A stretch of DNA of 55,688 nt, from assembly GCF_002379585.1 (NCBI RefSeq), contig NZ_DFUE01000010.1:1-55688 (forward strand), given 5' to 3'. Source of the DNA: Pseudomonas sp. UBA4194 (GTDB lineage: Bacteria > Pseudomonadota > Gammaproteobacteria > Pseudomonadales > Pseudomonadaceae). Shown piece after piece: positions 17,034 to 26,257 of the stretch; the first letter of the stretch is position 1; every line of letters begins with the position of its first letter. A program made the position numbers and the translations under genes. The notes below the pieces were generated by a model. It worked only from the letters and a program-made list of their open reading frames with translations. It ran no database searches and was not told the DNA's origin.

Positions 17034-19868
17034 TTAGGGTTTGTCGCGTTCTAGTAGGGGTTTGAGGTAGTGGCCGGTGTACGACTGCTTCATCTCGGCG
17101 ACCTGTTCCGGGGTGCCCACGGCGATGATCTGGCCGCCTTTGGAACCACCTTCAGGCCCCAGGTCCACCAGCCAGTCAGCGGTCTTGATGACGTCCAGGT
17201 TGTGCTCGATCACCACCACGGTATTGCCGTGATCACGTAGACGATGCAACACGTCCAGCAGTTGCTGGATATCGGCGAAGTGCAGCCCGGTCGTGGGCTC
17301 GTCGAGGATGTACAGCGTCTTGCCGGTATCGCGCTTGGACAATTCCCGGGACAGCTTCACGCGCTGCGCTTCGCCCCCGGACAGGGTGGTCGCCGACTGC
17401 CCCAGCTTGATGTAGGAAAGGCCCACATCCATGAGCGTCTGAAGCTTGCGTGCCAGGGCCGGCACCGCATCGAAGAATTCACGAGCTTCTTCGATGGTCA
17501 TCTCCAACGTCTCGTGAATGTTCTTGCCCTTGTATTTGATCTCAAGGGTTTCGCGGTTGTAACGCTTGCTCTTGCACACGTCGCACGGCACATAGATGTC
17601 CGGCAGGAAGTGCATCTCCACCTTGATCAGTCCGTCACCCTGGCACGCCTCGCAACGCCCACCCTTGACGTTGAAGGAGAAGCGGCCTGGCCCGTAGCCT
17701 CGGGAGCGGGATTCGGGCACGCCGGCGAACAGTTCGCGGATCGGCGTGAACAATCCGGTGTAGGTCGCCGGGTTGGAGCGGGGGGTACGGCCGATAGGGC
17801 TCTGGTCGATGTCGACCACCTTGTCCAGATGCTGCAGGCCGTTGATGCTGTCGTGGGCCGAGGCTTCCAGCGTGGTGGCACCGTTGAGCGCGGTGGCACT
17901 CAGGGGGAACAGGGTGTTGTTGATCAGCGTGGACTTGCCGGAGCCTGAAACGCCCGTCACGCAGGTCAGCAGCCCGATCGGAATCTCCAGGTCGACGTTG
18001 CGCAGGTTGTTGCCGCGCGCGCCCTTGAGGGTCAGCGAGAGCTTCTTGTTGCGTGGCGTACGCTTGGCCGGCACGGCGATCTTGACGCGCCCGGACAGGT
18101 ACTTGCCGGTCAGCGAGTCGGGGTGGTCCATGACCTCCTGCGCCGTACCCTGGGCGACGATATGGCCACCATGCACCCCGGCACCCGGACCGATGTCGAC
18201 GACGTAGTCAGCCAGACGGATGGCGTCCTCGTCATGTTCCACCACGATCACCGTGTTGCCGATATCCCGCAAATGTTTGAGGGTGCCGAGCAAACGGTCG
18301 TTGTCACGCTGGTGAAGGCCGATGGAGGGCTCGTCGAGGATGTACATGACGCCTACCAGGCCGGCACCGATCTGGCTTGCCAGGCGTATGCGCTGCGCTT
18401 CACCCCCGGACAGGGTGTCGGCGCTGCGATCCAGCGTCAGGTAATCGAGGCCGACGTTGACCAGAAATTGCAGGCGCTCGCGGATCTCCTTGAGGATCTT
18501 GTCGGCGATTTCGCCTTTGCGTCCGGTCAGGCTCAGCCCGCCGAAGTAATCGGTAGCATCGCCGATCGGCAGGCCGGTCACCGCCGGCAGGGTCTTCTCA
18601 CCCACCCAGACGTGCCTTGCTTCGCGGCGCAGACGCGTGCCGCGGCAGTCCGGGCAGGGCTGGGTGCTGAGAAACTTGGCCAGTTCTTCGCGGACGGTAG
18701 TCGATTCGGTTTCGCGGTAGCGGCGCTCCAGATTCGGCACGATCCCTTCGAATGGATGGGAGCGCTTGACGATATCGCCACGGTCGTTCAGGTAACGGAA
18801 GTCCACATTGTGGCTGCCGCTGCCGGACAGAATGACTTTCTGCTGATCACCGGGCAGATCGTTGAAAGGCACCTCCAGGCTGAAACCGTAATGGCTCGCC
18901 AGCGAGCCGAGCATCTGGAAGTAATACACGTTGCGTCGATCCCAGCCGCGGATCGCGCCCTCGGCGAGGGTCAACTCGCCATTGACCAGACGCTTGATGT
19001 CGAAGAATTGCTTGACCCCCAGGCCGTCGCAGGTCGGGCAGGCGCCCGCCGGGTTGTTGAAGGAGAACAGCTTGGGTTCCAGCTCGCTGATGGCGTGGCC
19101 GCAGATCGGGCAGGCGAAGCGTGCGGAAAAGATCATCTCTTCGAACGGTTCATCGTCCATCGACGCCACCAACGCGATCCCGTCGGCCAGCTTCAACGCT
19201 GTTTCAAACGACTCGGCCAGCCGCTGCTGCAAGTCAGCACGGACCTTGAAGCGGTCGACTACCACTTCGATGGTGTGCTTCTTCTGCTTGTCGAGCTTGG
19301 GCAGTTCGTCCATCTCGTGCAGCTTGCCGTTGATGCGTGCACGCACGAAACCCTGGGCGCGCAGCTCTTCGAAAATCGCCAGGTGCTCGCCCTTGCGCTC
19401 GCGGATGACCGGGGCCAGCAACATCAGGCGCGCGCCTTCAGGTTGGGCCAACACCAGATCGACCATCTGGCTGACGGTCTGCGCTTCCAGCGGAATATCG
19501 TGATCGGGGCAACGCGGAGTGCCTACGCGGGCATACAACAGGCGCAGGTAGTCGTAGATCTCGGTAATCGTGCCCACGGTGGAGCGTGGGTTGTGCGACG
19601 TGGACTTCTGTTCGATGGAGATGGCCGGCGACAGGCCTTCGATGGTGTCGACGTCGGGCTTTTCCATCATCGACAGAAACTGCCGCGCATAGGCTGACAG
19701 CGATTCGACGTAGCGGCGTTGGCCTTCAGCATAGAGCGTGTCGAAAGCCAGGGAGGATTTGCCCGAACCCGAAAGCCCGGTGATGACGATCAGCTTGTCA
19801 CGGGGCAGGGTCAGGTCGATGTTTTTCAAATTGTGGGTTCGAGCCCCACGTACCAGAATCTTGTCCAA
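17034..19868 (-). CDS. uvrA: excinuclease ABC subunit A
   Basis: UvrA (944 residues) is the damage-recognition ATPase of nucleotide excision repair, acting as a dimer that loads UvrB. Two ABC modules are visible: Walker A GLSGSGKSS near residue 35 and GVSGSGKST near 640, with signature LSGGEAQR at about 486 and 827. Two zinc modules (CPIC...CPTC near 253-280 and CEAC...CDVC near 738-764) are complete. It is divergent from the MFS gene. I found no LexA box in the 165-base divergent region. The stop lies seven bases from an inverted REP. Confidence 0.97.
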   Translation of the reverse strand: MDKILVRGARTHNLKNIDLTLPRDKLIVITGLSGSGKSSLAFDTLYAEGQRRYVESLSAYARQFLSMMEKPDVDTIEGLSPAISIEQKSTSHNPRSTVGTITEIYDYLRLLYARVGTPRCPDHDIPLEAQTVSQMVDLVLAQPEGARLMLLAPVIRERKGEHLAIFEELRAQGFVRARINGKLHEMDELPKLDKQKKHTIEVVVDRFKVRADLQQRLAESFETALKLADGIALVASMDDEPFEEMIFSARFACPICGHAISELEPKLFSFNNPAGACPTCDGLGVKQFFDIKRLVNGELTLAEGAIRGWDRRNVYYFQMLGSLASHYGFSLEVPFNDLPGDQQKVILSGSGSHNVDFRYLNDRGDIVKRSHPFEGIVPNLERRYRETESTTVREELAKFLSTQPCPDCRGTRLRREARHVWVGEKTLPAVTGLPIGDATDYFGGLSLTGRKGEIADKILKEIRERLQFLVNVGLDYLTLDRSADTLSGGEAQRIRLASQIGAGLVGVMYILDEPSIGLHQRDNDRLLGTLKHLRDIGNTVIVVEHDEDAIRLADYVVDIGPGAGVHGGHIVAQGTAQEVMDHPDSLTGKYLSGRVKIAVPAKRTPRNKKLSLTLKGARGNNLRNVDLEIPIGLLTCVTGVSGSGKSTLINNTLFPLSATALNGATTLEASAHDSINGLQHLDKVVDIDQSPIGRTPRSNPATYTGLFTPIRELFAGVPESRSRGYGPGRFSFNVKGGRCEACQGDGLIKVEMHFLPDIYVPCDVCKSKRYNRETLEIKYKGKNIHETLEMTIEEAREFFDAVPALARKLQTLMDVGLSYIKLGQSATTLSGGEAQRVKLSRELSKRDTGKTLYILDEPTTGLHFADIQQLLDVLHRLRDHGNTVVVIEHNLDVIKTADWLVDLGPEGGSKGGQIIAVGTPEQVAEMKQSYTGHYLKPLLERDKP

Positions 19869-20033
19869 GGCGGCCTCGCGCGGCGGGCGTAAACAGGTGA
19901 GTATACGGGGCTTGTCAATAGCACTGCACGGTCAGTACGCGCAAAGATGAAGATGGCGCGTCATAGCGTCGCCATCTGTGCCGTTACTGGGTGGGACTGG
20001 TAGAATCGCCGCCGGTTCACACGAGGTTTATCC

Positions 20034-21428
20034 ATGCACGATCCCCACAGCGAACGCATGAGCAGCGGTGAAACCCGCGCAGCCAGCGGGTTGGCCCTGG
20101 TGTTCGCATTCCGCATGCTGGGCATGTTCATGGTCTTGCCGGTACTGGCGACCTATGGCATGGACCTGGCGGGCGCTACCCCGGCCTTGATCGGGCTGGC
20201 GATTGGCGCTTATGGCCTGACCCAGGCCTTTCTGCAGATTCCCTTCGGTGTCGTCTCCGACCGGATCGGCCGTCGGCCAGTGATCTACGGTGGGCTGGTG
20301 ATCTTCGCCCTGGGCAGCGTCCTGGCGGCTCAGGCCGACTCGATCTGGGGCGTCATCGCCGGACGCGTGCTGCAAGGCGCCGGTGCCATCTCGGCGGCGG
20401 TGATGGCCTTGCTCTCGGACCTGACCCGGGAGCAGAACCGCACCAAGGCGATGGCCATGATCGGCATGAGCATAGGTGTTTCGTTCGCCGTGGCCATGGT
20501 GGTCGGCCCGCTGCTGACCAGTGCCTTTGGCCTGCATGGCCTGTTTCTGGCCACAGGCGCACTGGCGCTGGTGGGCATCCTGCTGGTGGCCTTCGTGGTG
20601 CCCAAGGCCTCGGGGCATACCCTGCACCGTGAGTCTGGCGTGGCCCGCAGCGAGATGATGGCGACCCTGAAACATCCGGACTTGCTGCGCCTGGACCTGG
20701 GCATCTTCGTGCTGCACTCGATTCTGATGGCCAGTTTCGTGGCCTTGCCCCTGGCCCTGGTGGACCGCGCCGGACTGCCCAAGGAAGAGCATTGGTGGGT
20801 TTACCTCACCGCGCTGGTGATTTCTTTTTTCGCGATGATTCCGTTCATTATCTACGGCGAAAAAAAGCGCAAGATGAAACGTGTCTTGCTGGGCGCGGTT
20901 GCGACGCTGATGTTGGTAGAGCTGTTTTTCTGGGAATTCGGCAACGGCCTCAAGGCACTGGTAGTGGGTACGGTGATCTTTTTCACGGCCTTCAACCTGC
21001 TCGAGGCCTCGCTGCCTTCGCTGATCAGCAAGGTGTCGCCAGCGGGCGGCAAGGGCACGGCCATGGGGGTGTATTCCACCAGCCAGTTCCTCGGTTCGGC
21101 GATGGGTGGCATCCTCGGCGGCTGGATGTTTCAGCACGGCGGATTGGGCTTGGTGTTCATCGGATGCGCGGCTCTCTGCGCCCTGTGGCTGGCCTTTGCT
21201 GTTACTATGCGCGAACCACCCTACGTGACCAGTTTGCGCCTGCCGCTTTCGCCTCAGGCGATGGGCGAGGCGGGATTGGCCGAGCGGCTCAAGGCCGTGC
21301 CCGGTGTGACAGATGCGGTGGTGGTGGCAGAAGAAGCCGCCATCTATATCAAATTGGACAAAGAAATTTTGGATCGCACCGCCCTCGAGCGCCTGGTCAA
21401 CCCAGCGCCGACCGCGTGCGACGCCTAG
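20034..21428 (+). CDS. MFS transporter with C-terminal YAM domain (YajR-like)
   Basis: This 464-residue inner membrane protein has 12 predicted membrane segments of the major facilitator superfamily. The family motif A lies in the loop after the second segment (GVVSDRIGRRPVIYGG). A soluble C-terminal segment (about residues 395-460, VPGVTDAVVVAEEAAIYIKLD) resembles the ferredoxin-like YAM domain of E. coli YajR. Substrate is unknown; drug or metabolite efflux is the usual guess. It lies nine bases before ssb, and the uvrA-MFS-ssb order is common in Pseudomonas. A conserved link to DNA repair has not been shown. Confidence 0.88.
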   Translation: MHDPHSERMSSGETRAASGLALVFAFRMLGMFMVLPVLATYGMDLAGATPALIGLAIGAYGLTQAFLQIPFGVVSDRIGRRPVIYGGLVIFALGSVLAAQADSIWGVIAGRVLQGAGAISAAVMALLSDLTREQNRTKAMAMIGMSIGVSFAVAMVVGPLLTSAFGLHGLFLATGALALVGILLVAFVVPKASGHTLHRESGVARSEMMATLKHPDLLRLDLGIFVLHSILMASFVALPLALVDRAGLPKEEHWWVYLTALVISFFAMIPFIIYGEKKRKMKRVLLGAVATLMLVELFFWEFGNGLKALVVGTVIFFTAFNLLEASLPSLISKVSPAGGKGTAMGVYSTSQFLGSAMGGILGGWMFQHGGLGLVFIGCAALCALWLAFAVTMREPPYVTSLRLPLSPQAMGEAGLAERLKAVPGVTDAVVVAEEAAIYIKLDKEILDRTALERLVNPAPTACDA

Positions 21429-21437
21429 GAGAACGAT

Positions 21438-21965
21438 ATGGCCCGTGGGGTTAACAAAGTCATTTTGGTCGGCACCTGTGGTCAGGATCCGGAAGTTCGT
21501 TACCTGCCTAACGGCAATGCCGTGACCAACCTCAGCCTGGCTACCAGTGAGCAGTGGACCGACAAGCAGAGCGGCCAGAAGGTCGAGCGCACCGAATGGC
21601 ACCGTGTGTCGATGTTCGGCAAGGTCGCGGAAATTGCTGGCGAGTACCTGCGCAAGGGTTCGCAGGTGTACATCGAGGGCAAGTTGCAGACTCGCGAGTG
21701 GGAGAAGGACGGCATCAAGCGCTATACCACCGAAATCGTCGTGGACATGCAGGGCACCATGCAGCTGTTGGGCGGCCGTCCACAGAACAACGACCAGCAA
21801 GGTGGTGGCGGCAACAACTACCAGCAATCGGCTCCAGCGCCACGTCAGCAGGCCCCGCGCCCGCAGCAGTCGGCTCCACAGCAGCGCTCGGCGCCGCCGC
21901 AGCAGCAGCCTGCTCAGCAGCCGGCTCCGGATTTCGACAGCTTTGATGATGATATTCCGTTCTAA
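21438..21965 (+). CDS. ssb: single-stranded DNA-binding protein
   Basis: SSB (175 residues) coats single-stranded DNA as a tetramer during replication and repair. The OB fold covers residues 1-110 (MARGVNKVILVGTCGQDPEV...), followed by a long glutamine- and proline-rich linker and the acidic tip DFDSFDDDIPF that recruits partner proteins. AGGAGAACGAT gives a good ribosome binding site. A strong terminator follows. Confidence 0.97.
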   Translation: MARGVNKVILVGTCGQDPEVRYLPNGNAVTNLSLATSEQWTDKQSGQKVERTEWHRVSMFGKVAEIAGEYLRKGSQVYIEGKLQTREWEKDGIKRYTTEIVVDMQGTMQLLGGRPQNNDQQGGGGNNYQQSAPAPRQQAPRPQQSAPQQRSAPPQQQPAQQPAPDFDSFDDDIPF

Positions 21966-21984
21966 GGCGAAAGCTTTGGTGCAA

Positions 21985-22018
21985 TAAAAAAAGCCCGGCT
22001 GATGCCGGGTTTTTTTTG
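21985..22018 (+). terminator. rho-independent terminator of ssb
   Basis: AAAAAAA, a GCCCGGC / GCCGGGT stem with a TGAT loop, then eight T. One of the strongest terminators in the window. Confidence 0.94.
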
Positions 22019-22247
22019 GGAAGTTGCCTGGGTGAGACTGCAGCGCAGGCCATCACCGTTCGTGCTGGTAAACAGACCAGCGGATCGGCGTCAAAGGGTG
22101 GGTTTTGGGTTATTTGGCGCCAGTTTTCGTGGGCTTTTTCGCGGGCCGGAAATATAAATGCATGCGTCGGTGTTTAGGTTGCGTGGCCTGTAGCGCTTAT
22201 CTAAGATTTCGCCGGTATGGCCCGAACCTGCCGAACAGGATGACGCT

Positions 22248-23381
22248 ATGGCTCAAGGTGAACGGTATCACGCGCTCGACAGCCTTCGCGGCGTGTGCGC
22301 CCTGGCGGTCGTGCTTTACCACCTGCATGTGGTAGGCAGTATCACCGAGCTGCCGTTCTTCCAGAGCGCGGACCTGTTCGTCGATTTCTTCTTCGTGCTC
22401 AGCGGCTTCGTCATCACCCACGCCTACGGCAACCGGCGCGATCTGGACTTCAAGAAATTTTTCATCCTGCGCACCTTTCGCCTGGCCCCATTGCACGTGG
22501 TGCTGCTGGCGGCGTTCATCCTGTTCGAATTCGTCAAGTGGGCGGCCTGGCAGAAGGGCTTTGCTTTCAACAAGGAGCCGTTCAGCGGCATGTACGCGCC
22601 GTCGCAGATCCTGCCGAACCTGCTGCTGGTGCAGGGCTGGACGACGCTGACCGAAAACCTCTCGTTCAACTACCCCTCCTGGAGCATCAGCATCGAGTAC
22701 TACATGTACCTGATCTTCGCGGCGTTGTTGATGTTTTCCTCGGTGCAGCGAAAGGTCCTGTGGGCCGGGATTGCGCTCTTCGGTTTTGTGATGCTGGAGC
22801 AACCGTCGGGGCTGTTGTCCAGCTATGCCTACAAAGGGTTGTCCTGCTTTTTCGCAGGCGCGCTCTGTCACACGGTGTTCCAGGCGGCGAGCGCCAGGGG
22901 CCGGCCTGGCTTTGCGCTGGCCTCGGTGCTTGAACTGTGCGCGTTCGGGTTGGTGGTGCTGGTGCTGAGCCTGCCGCTGCCTGGCAAAAGCCTGGTCGCC
23001 AGCCTGCTCTTCTGTGCGGTGGTCACACTTTTCGCATTCGATGCCGGCGTGGTCTCCAAGGTCCTCAAAGGGGGCGTGTTCGCCCTGCTGGGCCGGCTGT
23101 CCTATTCCATCTACATGACCCACGTGATCATATTGAGCAGCCTGACCCTAGGCGCCATGATCGTGCAGAAGCACAGCGGTCAGGCGTTGGCGCCGCTGTT
23201 TGGCGGGGTGCGTTATTTCGATTCGGGAAGCGTACCGATCAATAATCTGATCGTGGCGCTGGTGTTACTGATAGTGGTGGCGGTATCGGCGCTGACCTAC
23301 CGGCTGATCGAGATGAACGGGCAGCGGCTTGGCCGTTTCCTGCTCACTGCACGAGCGCCGAAGACACCGGCGTTGACCTGA
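22248..23381 (+). CDS. acyltransferase family 3 membrane protein
   Basis: This 377-residue protein has the N-terminal RYHALDSLRGVCALAVVLYH motif of acyltransferase-3 proteins, with the catalytic-type histidine in the first membrane segment, and about ten membrane segments in all. The family O-acylates exported sugars such as lipopolysaccharide or exopolysaccharide. Two sugar-nucleotide-type genes follow, which fits a surface polysaccharide role, but the acceptor cannot be told from the sequence. An AGGA site lies nine bases before the ATG. The 220 bases after it are non-coding, with a short hairpin (ACCCTGATGCAGGGT). Confidence 0.85.
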   Translation: MAQGERYHALDSLRGVCALAVVLYHLHVVGSITELPFFQSADLFVDFFFVLSGFVITHAYGNRRDLDFKKFFILRTFRLAPLHVVLLAAFILFEFVKWAAWQKGFAFNKEPFSGMYAPSQILPNLLLVQGWTTLTENLSFNYPSWSISIEYYMYLIFAALLMFSSVQRKVLWAGIALFGFVMLEQPSGLLSSYAYKGLSCFFAGALCHTVFQAASARGRPGFALASVLELCAFGLVVLVLSLPLPGKSLVASLLFCAVVTLFAFDAGVVSKVLKGGVFALLGRLSYSIYMTHVIILSSLTLGAMIVQKHSGQALAPLFGGVRYFDSGSVPINNLIVALVLLIVVAVSALTYRLIEMNGQRLGRFLLTARAPKTPALT

Positions 23382-23603
23382 GCTGTGCCCTGAATGACCC
23401 TGATGCAGGGTTGCCAAAACCCCCTTCACCCCCGGTTGCGGTGAAACTCCCGCCCCCGCTGCGCAGTGACCATTGCGGTTAGCGCGTGACGTCAGCACCA
23501 GAAATAAGCAAAATGGCTGTTCGATTCGAGTGCGAGCCCGAGCCCGCCTGCTGGCGATTGGGCATCGCACCTGTTTGCTCATCTGACTGGACCTGCTGAC
23601 TCT

Positions 23604-24488
23604 ATGCGAATGCGCCTTATGCTGTTGGGCGGTGGGAATGCCCTAGGGCAAGCGCTGATACGCCTCGGAGCGGAAGAGGACATCGGCTTCCTGGCTCCTC
23701 GCCCGCCGCAAGATGGCTGGGATGCGGCGAGCCTGACCGAGTTGCTCGACGATACCCGCCCTGACGCGCTGATCAACCTGGCTTACTACTTTGACTGGTT
23801 TCAGGCCGAAACGGTGAGCGAGGCTCGACTGACTCAACAAGAGCGCTCGGTCGAGCGTCTTGCCGAGTTGTGCCAGCATCATCAGATCGTCCTGCTGCAA
23901 CCTTCGAGCTACCGGGTATTCGACGGCTCCCGGGCCACGGCCTACAGCGAAAAAGACGAACCGGTACCGCTGGGGCTGCGTGGCCAGGCGCTGTGGCGCA
24001 TCGAACAGAGCGTGCGCGCGGCCTGCCCGCAGCATGTGCTGCTGCGCTTCGGCTGGTTGCTCGACGACAGCCCGGACGGCGTGCTGGGACGTTTCCTCAC
24101 CCGTGCCGAGCGCCCGGGAGAACTGACCCTGGCCGACGACCGCCGCGGCAACCCGACGCCCGTGGACGACGCCGCGCGAGTGATCATCTCGGTCCTCAAG
24201 CAGCTCGATTGCGAAGCGCCACTGTGGGGCACCTATCACTACGCGGGCAACGAGGCCACCACGGCCCTGGCGCTTGGCCAGGCGATCCTCACCGAAGCGG
24301 CGAGCCTGCATCCGCTGGCGATCGGAGCGCCCACCGCCCAGGCCCATGCGGCGCGCCCGGATGCCTGGGAAGAGCCGCAGCATGCGGTGCTGGCCTGCAA
24401 GAAAATCCTTCATACCTTCGGCATCAAGCCGCGCGCCTGGCGCTCGGGGCTGCCGAGCCTTCTGGACCGATATTATCGTCATGGCTAA
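23604..24488 (+). CDS. RmlD-like SDR protein lacking the catalytic Tyr-Lys pair
   Basis: This 294-residue protein resembles dTDP-4-dehydrorhamnose reductase (RmlD). The nucleotide-binding start reads LMLLGGGNALGQAL and the VFDG motif of RmlD proteins is present (SSYRVFDGS, about 100). The following segment, where the family has a YGxxK catalytic pair, reads LGLRGQALWRIE, so both Tyr and Lys are missing. It may bind a sugar nucleotide without reducing it, or be a subunit of the next gene's product. It overlaps that gene by eight bases. No strong ribosome binding site is visible; an alternative ATG is at 23610. Confidence 0.75.
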   Translation: MRMRLMLLGGGNALGQALIRLGAEEDIGFLAPRPPQDGWDAASLTELLDDTRPDALINLAYYFDWFQAETVSEARLTQQERSVERLAELCQHHQIVLLQPSSYRVFDGSRATAYSEKDEPVPLGLRGQALWRIEQSVRAACPQHVLLRFGWLLDDSPDGVLGRFLTRAERPGELTLADDRRGNPTPVDDAARVIISVLKQLDCEAPLWGTYHYAGNEATTALALGQAILTEAASLHPLAIGAPTAQAHAARPDAWEEPQHAVLACKKILHTFGIKPRAWRSGLPSLLDRYYRHG

Positions 24489-25410
24489 TGCACCTATCCT
24501 GATCACCGGTGGCGCCGGTTTCATTGGCTCTCATCTGGTGGACACCCTGCTGGCCAAAGGGTATGCCGTACGCGTGCTGGATGACCTGTCGACCGGCAAA
24601 CGCAGCAACCTGCCCTTGGACAACCCCAGGCTGGAACTGATGGTGGGCGACGTGGCCGACGCCAAGCTGGTCGCCGATGCCGCCCGAGGTTGTCAGGCGG
24701 CAGTGCACCTGGCTGCCGTGGCTTCGGTGCAGGCCTCTGTGGACGACCCGGTAAAGACCCATCAGAGCAACTTCATCGGCACGCTCAATCTGTGCGAAGC
24801 CTTGCGCCTGGCCGGCGTGAAGCGGGTGCTGTTCGCCTCCAGCGCCGCAGTGTATGGCAACAATGGCGAAGGCCAGGCCATCACCGAGGACACGCCCAAG
24901 GCGCCGCTGACGCCCTATGCCTCGGACAAGCTGGCCAGTGAGCATTACCTGGACTTCTATCGCCGCGAGCATGGCCTGGAGCCGGTCGTCTTTCGCTTCT
25001 TCAATATCTATGGGCCGCGCCAGGCCCCGTCATCGCCGTATTCCGGGGTCATCAGCATCTTCAGCGAGCGCGCCCAACAGGGTTTGCCGATCAGCGTGTT
25101 CGGCGATGGCGAGCAGACCCGGGATTTCTTCTACGTGGGTGATCTGGCAGGGCTGCTGGTGCAGGCATTGGAGCAGCCACAGGTGCAAGAGGGGGCGGTG
25201 AACGTCGGTCTGAACCAGGCGACTTCGCTGAAGCAGATGTTGGCGGCCCTGGATGTGGTGGTCGGGGGATTGCCGGCAGTGAGCTTCGGCCCGGGACGAA
25301 ACGGGGATATCCGCCACTCGAAGGCGGATAACACCCGGTTGTTGGAGCGGTTCGAGCTTGGCGCGGTGACGCCGTTGGAAGAGGGGTTGCGGCGGTTGCT
25401 GGGGCGGTAG
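24481..25410 (+). CDS. NAD-dependent sugar-nucleotide epimerase/dehydratase
   Basis: A 309-residue extended SDR. The cofactor site ITGGAGFIGSHLVDTLL is at the N-terminus and the catalytic YASDK (Y-x3-K) at about residues 144-148, so it should be active. It is closest to UDP-glucose 4-epimerase-type enzymes of O-antigen loci (WbpV/GalE group), but the exact sugar is not decidable here. The start is ATG 24481, which overlaps the upstream gene; the frame is open upstream only by chance. It ends 54 bases before the convergent oprG. Confidence 0.88.
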   Translation: MANAPILITGGAGFIGSHLVDTLLAKGYAVRVLDDLSTGKRSNLPLDNPRLELMVGDVADAKLVADAARGCQAAVHLAAVASVQASVDDPVKTHQSNFIGTLNLCEALRLAGVKRVLFASSAAVYGNNGEGQAITEDTPKAPLTPYASDKLASEHYLDFYRREHGLEPVVFRFFNIYGPRQAPSSPYSGVISIFSERAQQGLPISVFGDGEQTRDFFYVGDLAGLLVQALEQPQVQEGAVNVGLNQATSLKQMLAALDVVVGGLPAVSFGPGRNGDIRHSKADNTRLLERFELGAVTPLEEGLRRLLGR

Positions 25411-25444
25411 GGCCGCGGTATCGATGGGAACGGCAGCTGGGGGG

Positions 25445-25467
25445 GACGCGGCTTACGCCGCTGCTAC
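25445..25467. repeat. single REP element overlapping the oprG stop codon
   Basis: GACGCGGCTTACGCCGCTGCTAC is a 23-base copy of the same element found at 17003-17026, in the same orientation. On the minus strand its first bases (GTAG) supply the TAG stop of oprG. Confidence 0.85.
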
Positions 25468-26165
25468 GGGAATTTGTAGCCGACGCCGACCATGTAGACC
25501 CAGGGGTCGACTTTCAGGTCGACCTTGGTGCGGCCCGTGCCCAGGGCGGTCGGGCCATCCACCGTGGCCTTGGTGTCGATGTCCACGTACCACACCGACG
25601 CGTTCACCAGCATGTTCTTGGTGAGCATGTAGTCGAATCCCAGTTGCCCGGCGAGCCCTACCGAATCCTGGATCTTCAGATGGCTGAAACCTTGCTGCTT
25701 GCGCGCGCCACTCAAGTCTTCGTCGTAGAACAGGGTGTAGTTGATGCCGACGCCGGCGTAGGGCTGGAACCTGGATTCAGCGGCCATGGGGTAGTACTGC
25801 AGGGACAGGGTAGGGGGTAGCTGCTTGACGTCCGCCAGCTTGCCGTCCAACCCGTCGATACCCGTGGCAGCACTGACACCGCGCACGCCCACGGTGTGCT
25901 GGAACGGCGTCGCCGCCAGCAGTTCGATGCCCACGTGATCGGTCAGCATGTAGGCGAAGGCCAGGCCGAGCTGGGTGTCGCTGTCCAGGGTCGCCTTGGT
26001 ACCGGCCACTTTGGCGCCGTCGAGCTTCAGCTTGCCGCTGTCCTCGTTGGGGGCGGTGGTGGCCGCCCCGGCGCGGATGATGAAATCACCCGTCTGATGC
26101 GCCTGGGCGAGGGGAGTTGCCAGCGCCAGCGTGATCAACGAGGCGCTCAGCAAAGACTTGTTCAT
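25464..26165 (-). CDS. oprG: outer membrane protein OmpW/OprG
   Basis: This 233-residue protein has a signal peptide (MNKSLLSASLITLALATPLAQA) and the sequence of the eight-stranded OmpW/OprG beta-barrel, ending in the aromatic KFP of outer membrane proteins. The family forms a lateral channel for small hydrophobic compounds and amino acids. In P. aeruginosa oprG is controlled by Anr under low oxygen, and a good Anr box lies upstream here. The stop codon is provided by a REP element. It is transcribed toward the epimerase gene. Confidence 0.93.
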   Translation of the reverse strand: MNKSLLSASLITLALATPLAQAHQTGDFIIRAGAATTAPNEDSGKLKLDGAKVAGTKATLDSDTQLGLAFAYMLTDHVGIELLAATPFQHTVGVRGVSAATGIDGLDGKLADVKQLPPTLSLQYYPMAAESRFQPYAGVGINYTLFYDEDLSGARKQQGFSHLKIQDSVGLAGQLGFDYMLTKNMLVNASVWYVDIDTKATVDGPTALGTGRTKVDLKVDPWVYMVGVGYKFP

Positions 26166-26228
26166 GGGGGCTCCATAGGACGATTCGAAAGATTCGCCCC
26201 ATGGTAGAGACTGTCAGCGAGGGATCTT

Positions 26229-26242
26229 TTGATCTGGCTCAA
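26229..26242 (-). promoter_or_regulatory. candidate Anr/FNR box upstream of oprG
   Basis: TTGAT-CTGG-CTCAA matches the Anr/FNR consensus TTGAT-N4-ATCAA at nine of ten positions. Reading toward oprG, TACCAT lies 22 bases beyond the box, where the -10 of a class II (centre -41.5) promoter would be. The box is about 65-75 bases before the start codon. Confidence 0.65.
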
Positions 26243-26257
26243 TGAAAGCGCGATGAC

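Noticed and set aside
18123..19697. A 524-residue open frame opposite uvrA.
   Set aside because: The third-position GC bias of uvrA explains it; the translation has no recognisable domain.
19869..20033. Possible LexA box in the uvrA divergent region.
   Set aside because: I found no CTG-N10-CAG with the right AT-rich core; a stretch CAGGTGAGTATAC is only a partial resemblance.
20028..21827. A 599-residue minus-strand frame opposite the MFS gene and ssb.
   Set aside because: It crosses two clear genes and is low-complexity in H, Q and G.
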